A DNA stretch of 64,000 bases, taken from positions 59,625,069 through 59,689,068 of the forward strand of contig NC_080042.1 of assembly GCF_012489685.1 (NCBI RefSeq), given 5' to 3'. The notes under the pieces were generated by a model. It saw only the letters and a program-made list of their open reading frames with translations, had not been told where the DNA came from and did no database searches. Positions 33,648 to 45,675 of the stretch are shown here, piece by piece; positions within the stretch are counted from its first letter, which is position 1; every line of letters starts with the position of its first letter. The position numbers and the translations under genes were made by a program. The DNA comes from Lotus japonicus (Eukaryota; Streptophyta; Magnoliopsida; Fabales; Fabaceae).

Positions 33648-36600
33648 ATGCCACCCAAGAAAACCACCAAGGTTGCAGTCATCCAAATGGAGGCGAAGAT
33701 CGACGCGTTGGAGACGAAACTCGCAGCAATGCGAACTTCTCTATCGGCGGTCACATCGGCGGTGAAGGATCTGCCGGCTACTCTGGTAGCAATGGTGGAG
33801 AAGGCAGTAGGGAAGAAACCAGTTGAGGAAGAAAGCCCTGGAGAAGAGTCCATTGGTAGATCTAGTGGCAAGACTCCGGAGCCAACCGGAGGCAAGATGG
33901 GAGAGTTGCGTCAAACTTCTCTCCGTGGCGATGCGTTGGAGGAATTCCGGCAATCGGTGAAGAAGGTAGAGCTGCCCCCTTTCGATGGGAAGGATCATGC
34001 TGGATGGATCTCAAGAGCGGGGTTGTATTTCCGCGTCCAGGAAACTTCATCAGAAGTGAAGGTGGGCCTCGCGCAACTGAGTATGGAAGGGGGTACAATC
34101 CATTTTTTCAATTCGCTCTTGGAAGCGGACGAGGTGCTGACATGGGAACGCTTGCGCGACGCGTTGCTGGAGCGTTACGGCGGCAACGACGACGGTGACG
34201 TGTACGAGCAGCTCACCGAGCTCCGCCAAAGGGGTTCCGTCGAGGACTATATTACAGATTTTGAGTTCTTGACTGCGCAGATCCCGAAGCTTCCTGACAA
34301 ACAGTACCAGAGCTACTTTTTGCATGGGTTGAAGGAAGAGATCAGAAGCAAGGTTAGAAGCCTCATCGCCATGGGAGGGATGAGCCGAGCATGATTGTTG
34401 CTGGTAACGCGTGCAGTGGAGAAGGAGGTAAAGGGGGAAGCTGGAGCGGGTCAGGCACGGGGCAATAGATTTGGGCCACCGGGTTCGCGACCCGGGGGAA
34501 CGAACATGGGTAAAACCGGAAACACTGATTGGGTCTGGGTCAGAGGAGGAAAGGAAACGGGCCAGGGAAGTAGGCCCATTAACAACATGGCAAGAGGGGA
34601 GCAAACAAAAACGGCCCAGGAAGGGAAGCGGGTTGGGCCTCGAGACCGGGGTTTCAACCATTTGACTTATCCTCAGTTACTGGAGCGGAGGCAAAAAGGC
34701 CTATGTTTTAAGTGTGGTGGGCCTTTCCACCCGAACCACCAATGCCCCGATAGGCACCTACGCGTGTTGATTATGGAGGATGAGGATGACGATTCCGGCG
34801 AAGGGAATATCCTGGCAATGGAAGTCAATGAGGAGGAAGATGACAACGTTGGGGAGCTGAGTTTGTTGAGTTTAGGGAGCATGGGAGCAAGGCCAGAAGA
34901 GGCTCCTCAAACCATGAAGATTCTGGGTTTCGTGAACGGCGTGCCGGTGGTGATTCTGATAGACAGCGGGGCTACCCACAATTTCGTGGACGGCCTACTG
35001 GTGCGAAAGATGGGATGGGAGGTTCTTGAGACTCCCCGCATGACGGTAAAGCTGGGAGATGGGTTCCGGTCACTTGCCCAAGGGCGCTGCAAGAGTTTAA
35101 CGATACAGATGCAGGGGTACCAGCTCGAGTGCTCTCTGCAGTTGTTTGAATTAGGAGGACCCGACATTGTGCTCGGAATTGAGTGGCTCCAAACTCTGGG
35201 CGACACAATTGTTAATTGGCAAACTTTAACTATGAGTTTTTGGAATGGTCTAGAATGGATCAAGCTTCAGGGAGAGCGAGCAGAGAAGGACAACTTGGGA
35301 TCCTTGCAAAGCATTCTTTGTTCAGGAATTGGTAAAGAACAGAGGCTCATAGGACCACGGGGAATGCCCACACAAACTAAACAACTGCCACAGGGGCTCA
35401 CACCAAGCCAGCAAGAGCAATTGAACACCGTGCTCCACCGTTTCGAAGGGGTTTTTCTGAGCAAACCAGGGCTTCCTCCAGGGAGGGGAAGAGAACATTG
35501 TATCATCATCAAAGAGGGACAGGGGCCAGTCAATGTGCGGCCATATCGCTATCCCCACCACCAGAAGAATGAAATTGAGAAGCAAGTGCGCGAAATGTTG
35601 GCTGAAGGAATCATAAGACAGAGCAACAGTGCATACTCCAGCCCTGTGATATTAGTGAAGAAGAAGGACAATTCCTGGCGAATGTGTGTGGACTACCGAG
35701 CGCTTAATCGTGTCACGGTACCGGACAAATTCCCTATACCTGTGATTGAGGAGCTGCTAGATGAATTACATGGGGCACGTTTCTTCTCCAAACTTGATCT
35801 GAAATCCGGTTACCATCAAGTCAGGGTGCGAGCTTCAGATGTTCACAAAACCGCTTTTCGCACTCACGATGGACATTATGAGTTCCTTGTAATGCCCTTC
35901 GGTCTTATGAACGCTCTTTCAACGTTTCAGAGTTTAATGAATGAGATCTTTCGTTCTATGCTGCGGCAAGGGGTCTTAGTATTCTTTGACGATATATTAG
36001 TATACAGTAAGATCTGGGAGGCGCATTTGGGCCACTTAGAGGAAGTGCTTCAAGCTCAATGCCTTACAGCAAACCGCAAGAAGTGCCAATTTGCCACAAA
36101 AACTGTGGACTATTTAGGTCACTTAATCTCAGAGGAGGGTGTCGCGGTAGATCCGGGTAAAATTGAGAGTGTGTTGGCTTGGCCTATGCCTAAGAATGTG
36201 AAAGGGGTACGGGGATTCCTGGGTTTGACCGGGTATTATCGAAAATTCATCAAAGATTATGGCAAGGTAGCAAGACCCTTGACTGATTTGACAAAGAAAA
36301 ACGCTTTTCAGTGGAATAGCGCAGCTCAACAAGCGTTTGATGAACTCAAAGTCAGGCTCACCACTGCCCCTGTACTGGCCCTTCCTGATTTCAATCAAGA
36401 GTTTCGCTTGGAGTGTGATGCTTCCGGTGTCGGATTGGGAGCAATCCTTCTTCAGGGGAAGCACCTGATTGCGTATTTCAGTAAGGCTCTCGGGCCACGC
36501 AGCTTGGCCAAGTCAGCGTACGAAAAGGAGTTGATGGCAGTGGCCCTCGCCATTCAGCATTGACGGCCCTACCTACTTGGTCGCAAATTTGTAGTCTCAA

Positions 36601-38390
36601 CTGATCAGAAGAGCTTGAAGGAGTTCTTGCATCAGAAGATAGTCACTGGAGACCAACAGAACTGGGCAGCGAAGTTATTGGGATATAACTTCGACATCGA
36701 GTACAAATCGGGTAAGTCCAATCGCGGCGCCGATGCTTTGTCGCGAGTGGAGGAAACAGGGGAATTCAATACGTTGGTTTCTTATCCTTTCTGAGCATAA
36801 CAGAAATTGATTCAGGAGGAGGTACCCGGAGACGAACGCTTGATGAAGATAATCAAGGACTTGGAAAAAGACACCCAAGCTCATCCCGGTTACAAGGTAA
36901 TCCAAAACACCCTGTTTTAGCATGAGCGTTTGGTTCTGTTCAGTTCATCTATTTACATACCCAAAATGATCCAAGAATTTCATACTACGCCTCAAGGAGG
37001 CCATTCTGGGTTCCTACGCACATATAGACGTTTGGCAGCAAATCTGTATTGGTTGGGAATGAAGAACACCATCCAAGAATTTGTCAGGAATTGCGATACT
37101 TGTCAACGACACAAGTATTTGGCAGCGTCCCCCGCGGGTCTCATCCAACCCTTACCGATTCCTAGCCAGATATGGGAAGATGTCTCGATGGACTTCATCA
37201 CCGGGTTGCCACGCTCCAAGGGATATGAAGCCATTTTTGTGGTTATCGATCGCCTTACGAAGTATGCCCACTTTATCCCAATTAAGCATCCCTACACTGC
37301 GAGGAGCATGGCAGAGTTGTTTGGAAAGGAAATTGTGCGTCTCCATGGTATGCCTTCGTCCATTATCAGCGATCGTGACCCCTTGTTTATTAGTCATTTC
37401 TGGAGGGAGATTTTCCGATTGCGGGGCACCCAATTGAAGCTCAGCTCCGCGTATCACCCAGAAACTGATGGACAAACGGAGATTGTCAATCGTTGCTTGG
37501 AGACTTATCTCCGATGTTTCTCCGCTGACCAACCCAATACCTGGGCAACTTGTCTTCATTGGGCGGAGTATTGGTTCAATACTACTTATCACTCAGCGAC
37601 ACAAATGACTCCTTTCGAAGCTGTGTATGGGAGAAAGCCACCAGTCCTCACCCGTTGGGTTTTTGGAGAAACCATAGTGGAGGCTGTGCAACGTGAGCTC
37701 CAAGATCGTGATAAAGCCTTGCGTCAATTGAAGGATCATTTGTGCACAGCACAAGCACGCATGAAGGCGCATGCCAATGCTAAGCGACGGGACCAATCGT
37801 TTGAGGTTGGTGAATGAGTCTTCATGAAGCTGAGAGCTCACTGACAATTATCTGTCGTGAACAGGGTTCATGCGAAGCTTGCCCCTCGTTACTATGGGCC
37901 TTATCCCATCACTGAGAGAATCAGGGCAGTAGCGTATCGACTGAAGCTTCCTGAGGGCTCTCGTGTTCACCCTGTTTTCCATGTCGCGCTGCTCAAGAAA
38001 GCTGTTGGCAATTATGCGGTTGAAGAGGAGCTGCCTGAGCAGTTGGATGGCGATGAGTTCCCGAGTATCCAACCTTTCCAAATTATGGCTCATCGTATAG
38101 TGCTACGCCATAGAATTGATGTGGCCCAAGTTCTAGTTCAGTGGCAGGGGCAAACTCTTGAAGAGGCCACGTGGGAAGACAGAGTTACCATTCAAAGTCA
38201 GTTCCCAGCCTTCAACGTTGAGGACAAGGTTGTTGTTGAAGGAGGAGGTAGTATTGTTAGGCCAGATAATACAATTGGGTCGTTAGTGCACAAAGGGAAT
38301 GGGCCTAAGGTTTGGCACATATATTCTAGAAGGGGAAAAGGAATCTCCAAGGAGCCACCTGTGATATGTTCCCAACAGATTGGAGAGTGA
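33648..38390 (+). pseudogene. Ty3 chromovirus gag-pol with several in-frame stop codons
   Basis: One continuous reading frame encodes Gag, then the zinc knuckle CFKCGGPFHPNHQC (34704-34745), an aspartic protease (IDSGATHNF, about 34960), reverse transcriptase (VFFDDILVYS, about 35980), RNase H (LECDASGVGLG, about 36410), integrase (zinc finger with CDTCQRHK near 37100, then the DDE core with SDRDPLF) and a C-terminal chromodomain-like segment (VLVQWQGQTLEEATWED) near 38130-38190. Stops interrupt it at 34392, 36561, 36792, 36798, 36918, 37815 and 37842 without any frameshift; most can be explained by C-to-T or G-to-A change at one base. The frame runs through the polypurine region into the 3' LTR. 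The start at 33648 is the first Met after the LTR that begins a typical Gag. Not expected to move on its own. Confidence 0.9.
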
Positions 38391-38427
38391 GAGAATGAGA
38401 CGGTTAGTGAGCTGTTAGTGATTGTAA
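38255..38427 (+). repeat. Partial 3' LTR of the Ty3 chromovirus
   Basis: Matches the first 173 bp of the LTR at 33201 with three transitions, then stops abruptly at 38427. The following CAGTGGCGGAGCCAAG is a phrase common at the ends of plant DNA transposons, so another insertion or a deletion cut the LTR. Confidence 0.85.
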
Positions 38428-40792
38428 CTGCAGTGGCGGAGCCAAGATTTTTGTGGAGCCTGGGCAAGATTAAGTCTAAGCCTAACTACTGCCCACACCT
38501 GACGTGTGCTTCAGATTTTTTTTTTTTTTAAATTGCGATTAAGGTTGCGGTTGCAGGTGTTCCGGTTGCGGGCATTGTGGTGTTGCAGCGTGAATAGGCT
38601 ATTGCAATGACAAATATGTCTCATTCTCAATTAAACACCCAACTCAAACATATAGGTCTCCATAGTTATCAGATTTGCTATACGCACCGGTACGAGTACG
38701 AGTACGTGAAAATATAAATTCTATTTTCTTTCTCCCATTGTCCCACTCCCACTCCCACTCAATCCACTAATCTCATAATTGTTTCAAATAAAAGTATCTG
38801 GAATATGAAAAAAAAAGATGATAAAAGATCAATTAATATATTTTGATAATGAGATCAACTACGTAACAAAAAAAGAATTGAAAGATAAAGACTATCAGAT
38901 ACGTAACAACAAACAAAACCATAGACACACATTAATCTATACTAGATACAAAGCACAAGTTCTTAAGGACGACAAAAATCCTAGGTGTCATCTTCTCAGA
39001 ACCTCTCCACGCGTCAGTTTATTGGAGTGTTTCAATTTCAAGCCCTTTTAGTCTTCAGCTTAGCATAACAAGTTAATCTCGGATTTCCCCACTGCGTTGC
39101 CCACAGAATTGCTCACTGTCAATTATGGGTCTCGCTGGTACATATGTTGGGGAAGGATTTGAATTTCAAATATATTGGTTGTACCCCATTTTTTCGACGG
39201 TGTTTCACTTCAAAACGCGCTTAGCTTCAGTCACAAATCGAGTCATTTGATAGCTATGGATGTTGTTTTCCATGACGTTTTCCCCGCAGAACTCACCGTC
39301 ACTGGCGACATGTACAGTTGCAGCTTCAACCACCCCACCATCGACAACCACCACAATAACAACATCAACGGCTTAGATTCCATCATCCGCGCCGCTGATT
39401 GCTTCGACACCAACCAGCTCCAACCGGAAAGCCCCTTCAGTGAGCAGCGTTTCACTACAAAGACGCGCTTCAGTCCTTTTCTCCGGTTCGAACTCGCCGC
39501 CATTCAAACTTCTTTTACTCTTCCTGTTCCGGAAACGAACCCTCTTCTCTGTTCTGTTCTCGACTTCGGCATTCACCTCACCTTACTTCTCGGCTAACGG
39601 TGGCGCCAGATCATAAACGGTGCTTCCAAAAAATCCATCGGTAAGATCTTCTCCTCCTCCCTTTGTTTTCATAGATCAGAACAATAGAGAGAGAGTCGGA
39701 ATGGCCCGTGCAAACATGTTTCTTTAATTGATCCTGATTTTTTATGAACTGTTATTATTACACGAATTTGATAAATTATGAGGGTTTTGTATGTATTATT
39801 TGGTATTGATATTGTTCATTCTTTTCACCAGATACCTTAACTGTGTTACTTTGGAGTTGGAGGTTTGCAAGTTTTATCTGTATCAGATTTGAGTTTATTC
39901 CTCCTATCTTTTGCACATTTATATTTGGTCATTTACTTCTTTCAACCCTGTTTGTTCTTATTTTTCAGAGATCAGAACGAGAGAGAAATAAGGGCTTGAA
40001 GATGGAAGATGGTGAATTGTGAAACCTTCCCATGAACTGTATTGTCCTCTTTGTTGTTGAACAATCCATTTTTCTCAACCTTTTTGATTTCTTTCGTTCT
40101 AACTTTGCCGGCTTTTTCCATATGATAGAGATGCACATATTGAAAGCATTGTAATATAACATTGTAGATCGATAAATTCTTACCTGTCAATGAAGGAATC
40201 ATGAGTGTTAATGATGCTAATGCTACTCGAGTTGCCATTTTCAGAGACAGGGAAAAAAATCGAAGTGATCCAGATTATGACCATAGCTATGGAAGGTGAG
40301 TTCTATCACTGTACCATGAATTTAATGCTACCTATGTCATTCACAGAGCTTTATCATTTAATTTGTAAGCCTTTTTATTCTCTTATGACTATGAATGAGA
40401 ACTGTGACATATAATTGTTGACGATTGTTATCTTAAACCTTCCCATGAACTCCAATGTCCTCATTGTCCTCGAGAGTTATATTCGAGCAGTATTCCAAAT
40501 ACCCCCACAGGATTAAACAGCTTCTTCCGGTAATAAGAGAGGTCATAGAACTAGCGAGATGAACTTAATCATTTTTCAGTACTTAGCCTATACACAATTT
40601 TATTAGAACTGTGGAAGTGCTCAATTTATTACTGAGGAAGTAACGATTTAAAAGGTCTGAAAAATGATAGCAGTCTTGCATATAGGATTCATGAACATAG
40701 TAACTCAAAGTTTAGAGATCACACTAACATAGTACAAGAAAAGTGAACTCTATTGATTAATTCATACCATCTGTTTGTATGTGTGTTTGCAG
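38428..40792. other. Region between Ty3 relic and GRAM exons, no certain gene
   Basis: Holds a poly-T run (38516-38529), AT-rich DNA and a 140-codon plus-strand ORF at 39175-39597 with a His/Asn run (HHNNNIN) but no domain I recognise. Around 40201-40297 a short exon-like stretch opens with ATGAGTGTTAATG and ends at a GTGAGT donor. Neither could be joined to the GRAM exons. The missing first exon of that gene could lie here or be lost. Confidence 0.35.
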
Positions 40793-41353
40793 TAAAATTG
40801 GGTCCTAAACTGTCTGAGACTCTGAAAGGTAAGTTGAGTTTGGGTGCTAGGATTATACAAGAAGGAGGGAGAGAAAACATTTTCAAGCATGTTTTTGGGA
40901 TGCAAGAAGAAGAGAAACTCTTGAAGGCCTCTCAATGTTATTTATATACCACAGCTGGTCCTATTGCTGGAATTCTCTTTATCTCCACTAAAGAAGCTGC
41001 ATTTTGCAGTGAAATGCCCACATCGTTCTGTTCTGAAGCTGGAGAGATAGTTAAAGCACCTTACAAGGTAAATCTTGAAACCAAATTAACTTTAAGCTCA
41101 AATGAATCAGTTCATATAAATTATAATTGCTATTTTTCTGATAGCAAGGTTGCTGTTATGTATGCAGGTTTTGATACCAATTGAGAAGATAAAAGAGGTG
41201 AATGAAAGCATGAATGTGAACAAGTTAGAACAGAAGTACATAGAAATAGTGACTAAGGATGGCTCTGAATTTTGGTTTATGGGGTTTTTACGGAATGAGA
41301 AGGCTCCCAGGAATCTCAAGAGAGCTGTTTCCATGGGAAATTGTTGTAAATAG
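40793..41353 (+). CDS. GRAM-domain (GEM-like) protein, last two exons
   Basis: Exons 40793-41067 and 41168-41353 are joined by a GT-AG intron. The product fragment (about 150 residues) starts LGPKLSETLKGKLSLGARI and covers the whole GRAM domain: IFKHVFGMQEEEKLLKASQC, TTAGPIAGILFISTKEAAFC, then VLIPIEKIKEVNES and YIEIVTKDGSEFWFMGFL. This is the pattern of plant GEM-like/FIP1-like proteins, which bind membranes or phosphoinositides and act in ABA and epidermal cell responses. The first exon (normally about 80-100 residues) was not found in front of the AG at 40791-40792, and the upstream DNA is full of transposon insertions. So this may be a 5'-truncated pseudogene or a gene with a distant first exon. 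Coding sequence itself is undamaged. Confidence 0.8.
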
Positions 41354-41537
41354 GGGAGATTGAATATTGTAGTTAAGAGTCTCTGGATGTTTGAGATATA
41401 CATCTAGTAGCTTGATTTTAGGAAAAAGTTTGCAACTTTGAATGGGATCTTAAGCTCTTGCTTTATCCCTTATTAGTTTGTGATCATTATAAAACTGAAA
41501 TATGTGTCTTAAGTTAATATATGAATAGGAAATTAAA

Positions 41538-41728
41538 AGAGCACAATGGGCTCTATAAACCTCCATTATGTGTGAGATTCGGGTAGAGGGGAGGTGCCCA
41601 CATCGTAGATCTAACGTAGGTAGTCTTACCTTGCATTTTTGCAAGAGGTTGATTTCATGGTTCGAACTTATGATCGCAAAGTCACATGATAGCAACCATA
41701 CCGTTGCGTCGAGGCTCGCCCTCATGAT
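41538..41728 (-). mobile_element. Au-like tRNA-derived SINE
   Basis: On the minus strand the element begins TGAGGGCGAGCCTCGACGCA, then has an AAGTTCGAACC B box and CCTCTTGCAAAAATGCAAGG, phrases characteristic of the plant Au SINE family. A perfect 12-bp target duplication, TAGGAAATTAAA, flanks it (41526-41537 and 41729-41740). It sits about 180 bases past the stop codon of the GRAM gene. Confidence 0.88.
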
Positions 41729-41952
41729 TAGGAAATTAAATAAAAGAAAGAAAAAAAGATGATAAAGTGGGTTTGATCATTGATCATTGATCAATTAGTT
41801 AATTTCATCGCAAAATGTGCACAAAATCTTACAAAGGCATTTATTTTGCATAACATGAATGAAATTCATGTCATTGCTCATTACCAATAGAAAAGCCTAG
41901 TCTCATTTGACTAATTTTATTCAATTTTTCTTAGCTTAGGATTGGTGAGAAC

Positions 41953-43290
41953 TTAAGCTCTTTTGAACATAATTCTGAATGGAGGAACTTGATCACTAAG
42001 AGCCAAATGCTTATTCCCACCATAGTCATATATCCCAAGTTCCCTGCACAGTGTTTGGCATTTGCATACTGAGGGACAGAAAGAAAACACATAGTCCTTG
42101 TCAGCTTTCTCAATCTTGAACCAATTGACAATGGTGTCAATACCTGGATTGCCTTCAACACCACCAGTAGCTGTTAGAAAAATGAACAGGCTTGATCGTG
42201 ATGGAAATCACTTTTCTTAAAGTATTTCAAGCACTCTCTGAATTTTGTCTTAGAGTTTGGATGCAAGAATACCCAGGATAATCAGCCTTGATTCGAGTTT
42301 GCACAAGACTAATGAAAACTCGAAATGAAGGGAAGTGGTTTTCTGGAAAATCAGAGATATGATTGTGAATAATGAATTCTGAATATGCATTGTATTTATA
42401 GGCAAAAACAAAACAATGTATGGCAAAAACAGAACAATGTATAAGGTTGCGACCATTCATAAATTGTATCTGTTACCAACAGATGTGTCTGTTACCAATA
42501 GTTGCAAAAATCCGAATTCAAAAACGAGCAAAACAAACGGACGTTACGGAAACGCCGTCGTGCTCAAGTGCTCAAGTGTCGTGCCGTCTACAAGACGCCA
42601 CTAGCGCCTCTACGCCCACACCAGTGTCGCCGCCGACGAGGGGTGGTGTGAATGGAACATGTGACATAAAAGCTTGGGACCACCAAACCATGCACATGTA
42701 GCACTATATCCTCTCTTTGTCTCTTTGTTGAATGGTTGGCATTTAATGATATATAAATGCTTTGAAAAGTTGCTCCACTTTCTATGTGGGACTTCATTCA
42801 AATCCATTCAATGCAACACATTTGTCATTTTGGAACACTATATAATTATTACTCCTTGAGTAAATATTACAACAGTAGCCAAAAACCACACCCCACTTAA
42901 CTCTTTGAGAAGCTTCCACACTGGGGCTTTGGCACAAGTAGTTTTTGTTAGAGAGGACTTGATGTTGAGATCAGTTGAGGTGAGGATGACACCATCTTTA
43001 GCATTGTAGGGTGTGAAGGTAACTGACTGGCCTTTTAAGACTTCAAGCTTCTCTTGTACCACATGAAGGGGGCATGTGTTGTGGTTGATGTTACCACTGC
43101 TTGTAAGTGTTAACCCTCCACCTTTGCCTCTTAAGACAGGTAAGATGTAGTACTTGACACCTGTTCTCAGTTTCTGGCCTGAGATGTCAAGCACTGGTTC
43201 AGGTGCTGCTGTAGAAGCTATGCCAATCAAGAATTCTGTACTGAAGGCAAAACAAATTATGGTAAATGCTAATAACTGTGAGGTCTTCAT
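41953..43290 (-). pseudogene. Kunitz-type inhibitor, copy 10, split by a solo LTR
   Basis: The N-terminal part (43290-42875) runs from MKTSQLLAFTI through VLDISGQKLRTGVKYYILP, NTCPLHVV and TTCAKAPVWKL to WFLAT. The C-terminal part (42166-41953) continues GGVEGNPGIDTIVNWFKIEK to FCPSVCKCQTLCRELG and the stop at 41953-41955. The two halves are in register once the 703-bp insert and one copy of the 5-bp target duplication are ignored. A TATA box (CTATAAATAG) lies at 43356-43365. The promoter and first half are intact, so a truncated, non-functional secreted product could still be made. Otherwise the gene is undamaged, so the hit is recent. Confidence 0.92.
42172..42874. mobile_element. Solo LTR (703 bp) inserted in Kunitz copy 10
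   Basis: Starts TGTTAGAAA, ends TACAACA, and is flanked by a perfect 5-bp direct repeat GTAGC (42167-42171 and 42875-42879). TG...CA ends plus a 5-bp duplication identify an LTR retrotransposon insertion. There is no internal region, primer-binding site or coding domain, so it is a solo LTR from recombination between two LTRs. A TATA-like TATTTATAGG sits near 42389. Confidence 0.88.
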
Positions 43291-43355
43291 TTTTCTCTTG
43301 GGTTGTAAGAATAGATGTGACTGTTTCTGTATATAGATGAGGAAAGAGGAGCATC

Positions 43356-43365
43356 TATTTATAGG
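43356..43365 (-). promoter_or_regulatory. TATA box of broken Kunitz copy 10
   Basis: CTATAAATAG on the minus strand, about 65-75 bases upstream of the ATG at 43290. Confidence 0.65.
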
Positions 43366-43782
43366 GCTTAGTGGGGAACATGAGTTATGTGTGTCCAAGA
43401 TCAATTTGGACAAGGGTGATATTTTCATATAGCTAGGATTGGGAGAAAGCATTGACTTTGGTTAGTGGATTGTAGGTCATACTTAAAAAATAAGTATATT
43501 ACTAAAATCCTTTTTTATGTAATTGTAGTCAGAAAAAGGTTCATGGAAGATATCAAGGTGCACATGTATATCTTTTCCTTTCCCACCAACAGGCCAATCT
43601 TATCCCTTAGCAATTTAAACACATTATGAAAGAAATTATGCTATTATGGTATCACTTAGCATATTCAGATTTCTTTCGCTAATTTTATTCTTATTTTTCT
43701 CAAAATATGTCAGTTTATGATGGAATTGAGGTATGAAGAAATTATTTTTCATATACCGGACCAGATGTGAAATACGTGTTGA

Positions 43783-43815
43783 TTAGATATAATACACGTG
43801 CGTTGCACGTGTTTA
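43783..43815 (-). mobile_element. Helitron-like 3' terminus (minus strand)
   Basis: On the minus strand a hairpin with stem ACACGTGC/GCACGTGT and a 3-base loop is followed by a short AT stretch and the terminal CTAA, then T. This matches the Helitron 3' rule (hairpin, CTRR, insertion before T). Probably the 3' end of the outer Helitron starting near 48610. Confidence 0.6.
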
Positions 43816-44799
43816 TTTTCAATATTTTTAACATTATTTGAATGTTTTTATAGGATAAATAAAATACAAAATATAATAAATTAAAAAATAATTGTGTTAA
43901 GACATTTTAATAAATTGTATTAGAATTCTCTTTTGTAAATAATTAATATTAATATTACTAAATTTAATAATTAGTAATGAAGTGATTTTAAAAATTATTT
44001 AATAATATGAAAAATCATACAGTTAATTCAAAATATTTTTAAACAAGTAAAAAAAAATTAATATCATCAGATAAGTTGTAATAGAATTTTTTTTTGTACT
44101 TTATACCAGGAAAGTCATTCGTCGGGAGCGACAACTACAATTTTCCAAGTGGTTATACACCTGTCGAGACCAAACTTAATAATTTAATTTCAACTTTTTT
44201 TAATTATAAAAATTTATAAATTTATTAGAGTTAAATATTTCTTAGTAATTTTTTTCTCAAATTTTGTAATAATTATTTTCTTCAAGTTAATTTTACTAAT
44301 ATACTAGAAATTAAACCCGTGCGTTGCACGGGTTTGTTTTTAAGTTATGTGTCTATTATTTGTAAAAATAATTTATGTAATATGAAATATTATTGAATAG
44401 TAGATAGTTAAGAATATGATAAATATATGTAATGTAATTACATTAATAAAGCTCAGTAACAAATTTATTGTACACTAATTTTTTAGTATATTTTTCTTTG
44501 GTATAAACATTTGGTACTGGTCACCCTTTGGATATACCTATAGATTCGAGATTTAGTCATAATTAAGGTTTATCATCCCTCCTTCAGAGTGTATAGTGTG
44601 GAGATCGAAGCACATATTTTATATTTTATGTTTCTTTAATAAAAATTATTTTCAATTTATTTGTTAATTATATGTTTAAATAGTAATGCACTCTCAATAT
44701 TATGTAAAACGATGAAAATATATAATTAGAGCTGAATAATTTAGTCCGTGTTTGTGTAAAGTCATCTATAAAAGTAAAACTACTTTTTTTTTTCTCAGG

Positions 44800-45339
44800 G
44801 TCTTAAGTGATGTGAGGCCCAGCCTAGAAAATAACCCTCTTTTTTTGTCTGGTGGGGACGTTTTGGATGATGGGCTAAACGAAGTGGACGGGTCGACCCG
44901 TTCTCCGAACCCAAACGCTGCTCCAAATCCGCATTTTGACAGTTCTGATGTCGCTTTTCTTCCATCATCGGAGACCCTTGCTTCCCCAATTTCTCCAACA
45001 CCGACAACCGTGATTTCTTCTGCCCCTAACTCCTCTTCTTCCCCGCGCCCCAGGGGAAGACCCAAGGCGAGCAAAACCAAGCGTGCCAAAGGATCAGTTT
45101 CTGGACGGTCCACCGATGCTGCTGCGGCTGTCGAGGTGACTCCATCGACGTTGGAAGCTACTGATTTCAACCAATTGGCGGTGCTACCCACTGAATTTCA
45201 GGATCCGATGGGTGTCATGACAAGAGCCAGAAGTGCACTATTAATGGGGAAAAGGCTGGGTTTGGTATTTGATTGTAGTGATGATTGTGCTCTGAATGGT
45301 ATCGCTTCACAAATCTTGGCCAGGAGATTGGCTTCCTAG
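44800..45339 (+). pseudogene. LINE ORF1-like C-terminal fragment
   Basis: About 180 codons in one frame. They are rich in Ser and Pro, with an AT-hook-like PRPRGRPKASKTKRAKG and a C-terminal stretch VMTRARSALLMGKRLGLVFD. Similar low-complexity tails occur in plant L1-type ORF1 or polyprotein genes. The real start is missing because the element is 5'-truncated. Assignment rests on position within the LINE rather than on a clear domain. Confidence 0.5.
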
Positions 45340-45675
45340 CGGTGGTGGTGTGGGGCGTGGGTATGGGCAGAGTTTTGGTTATCATGGAATGAGACAAAGT
45401 TAATTGGGGACATAATGAATGAGATTCAATCCTGGGTTGTATCGATGATTTTGAGGCTTGAAGTGGTGTTTGCTGAAGGAGCTGCAGGTGGCTTGTTACA
45501 TTGTGGCATCGCGACCTGTTCTCAGTGGTTTGTGTTTACTTGACTTGGGATTTCTGTCAATTCTGGATTGGATGCCTTGTACATGCTCTTTTCCTTTGCT
45601 GTCTTATATCTGGCTTTGTTTTGTTCGTTTTGCCTGTGGCTGAAAGTCCCATAGGTTAGAATTCGCAGCAATCAT

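Larger units (their letters stand above)
33201..38427 (+). mobile_element. Ty3 chromovirus-type LTR retrotransposon, decayed and 3' truncated
   Basis: 5' LTR 33201-33603, then the probable primer-binding site TGGTCCGACC from 33607, then a single-frame gag-pol (33648-38390). A purine-rich stretch (about 38240-38250) follows, then a partial 3' LTR (38255-38427) that breaks off after 173 of 403 bp. Over those 173 bp the LTRs differ at three sites, all transitions, so the insertion is fairly recent. It lies in the right edge of duplication copy B and is absent from copy A, so it arrived after the duplication. Confidence 0.92.

Noticed and set aside
34050..34661. 203-codon minus-strand ORF within Ty3 gag
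   Set aside because: Antisense shadow of a GC-rich coding region; no TATA box, no introns and no similarity to the antisense ORFs at 55957 and 58596.
39175..39597. 140-codon ORF as first exon of the GRAM gene or as an independent gene
   Set aside because: No recognised domain, no resemblance to GEM-like N termini, and no consistent splice path to 40793.
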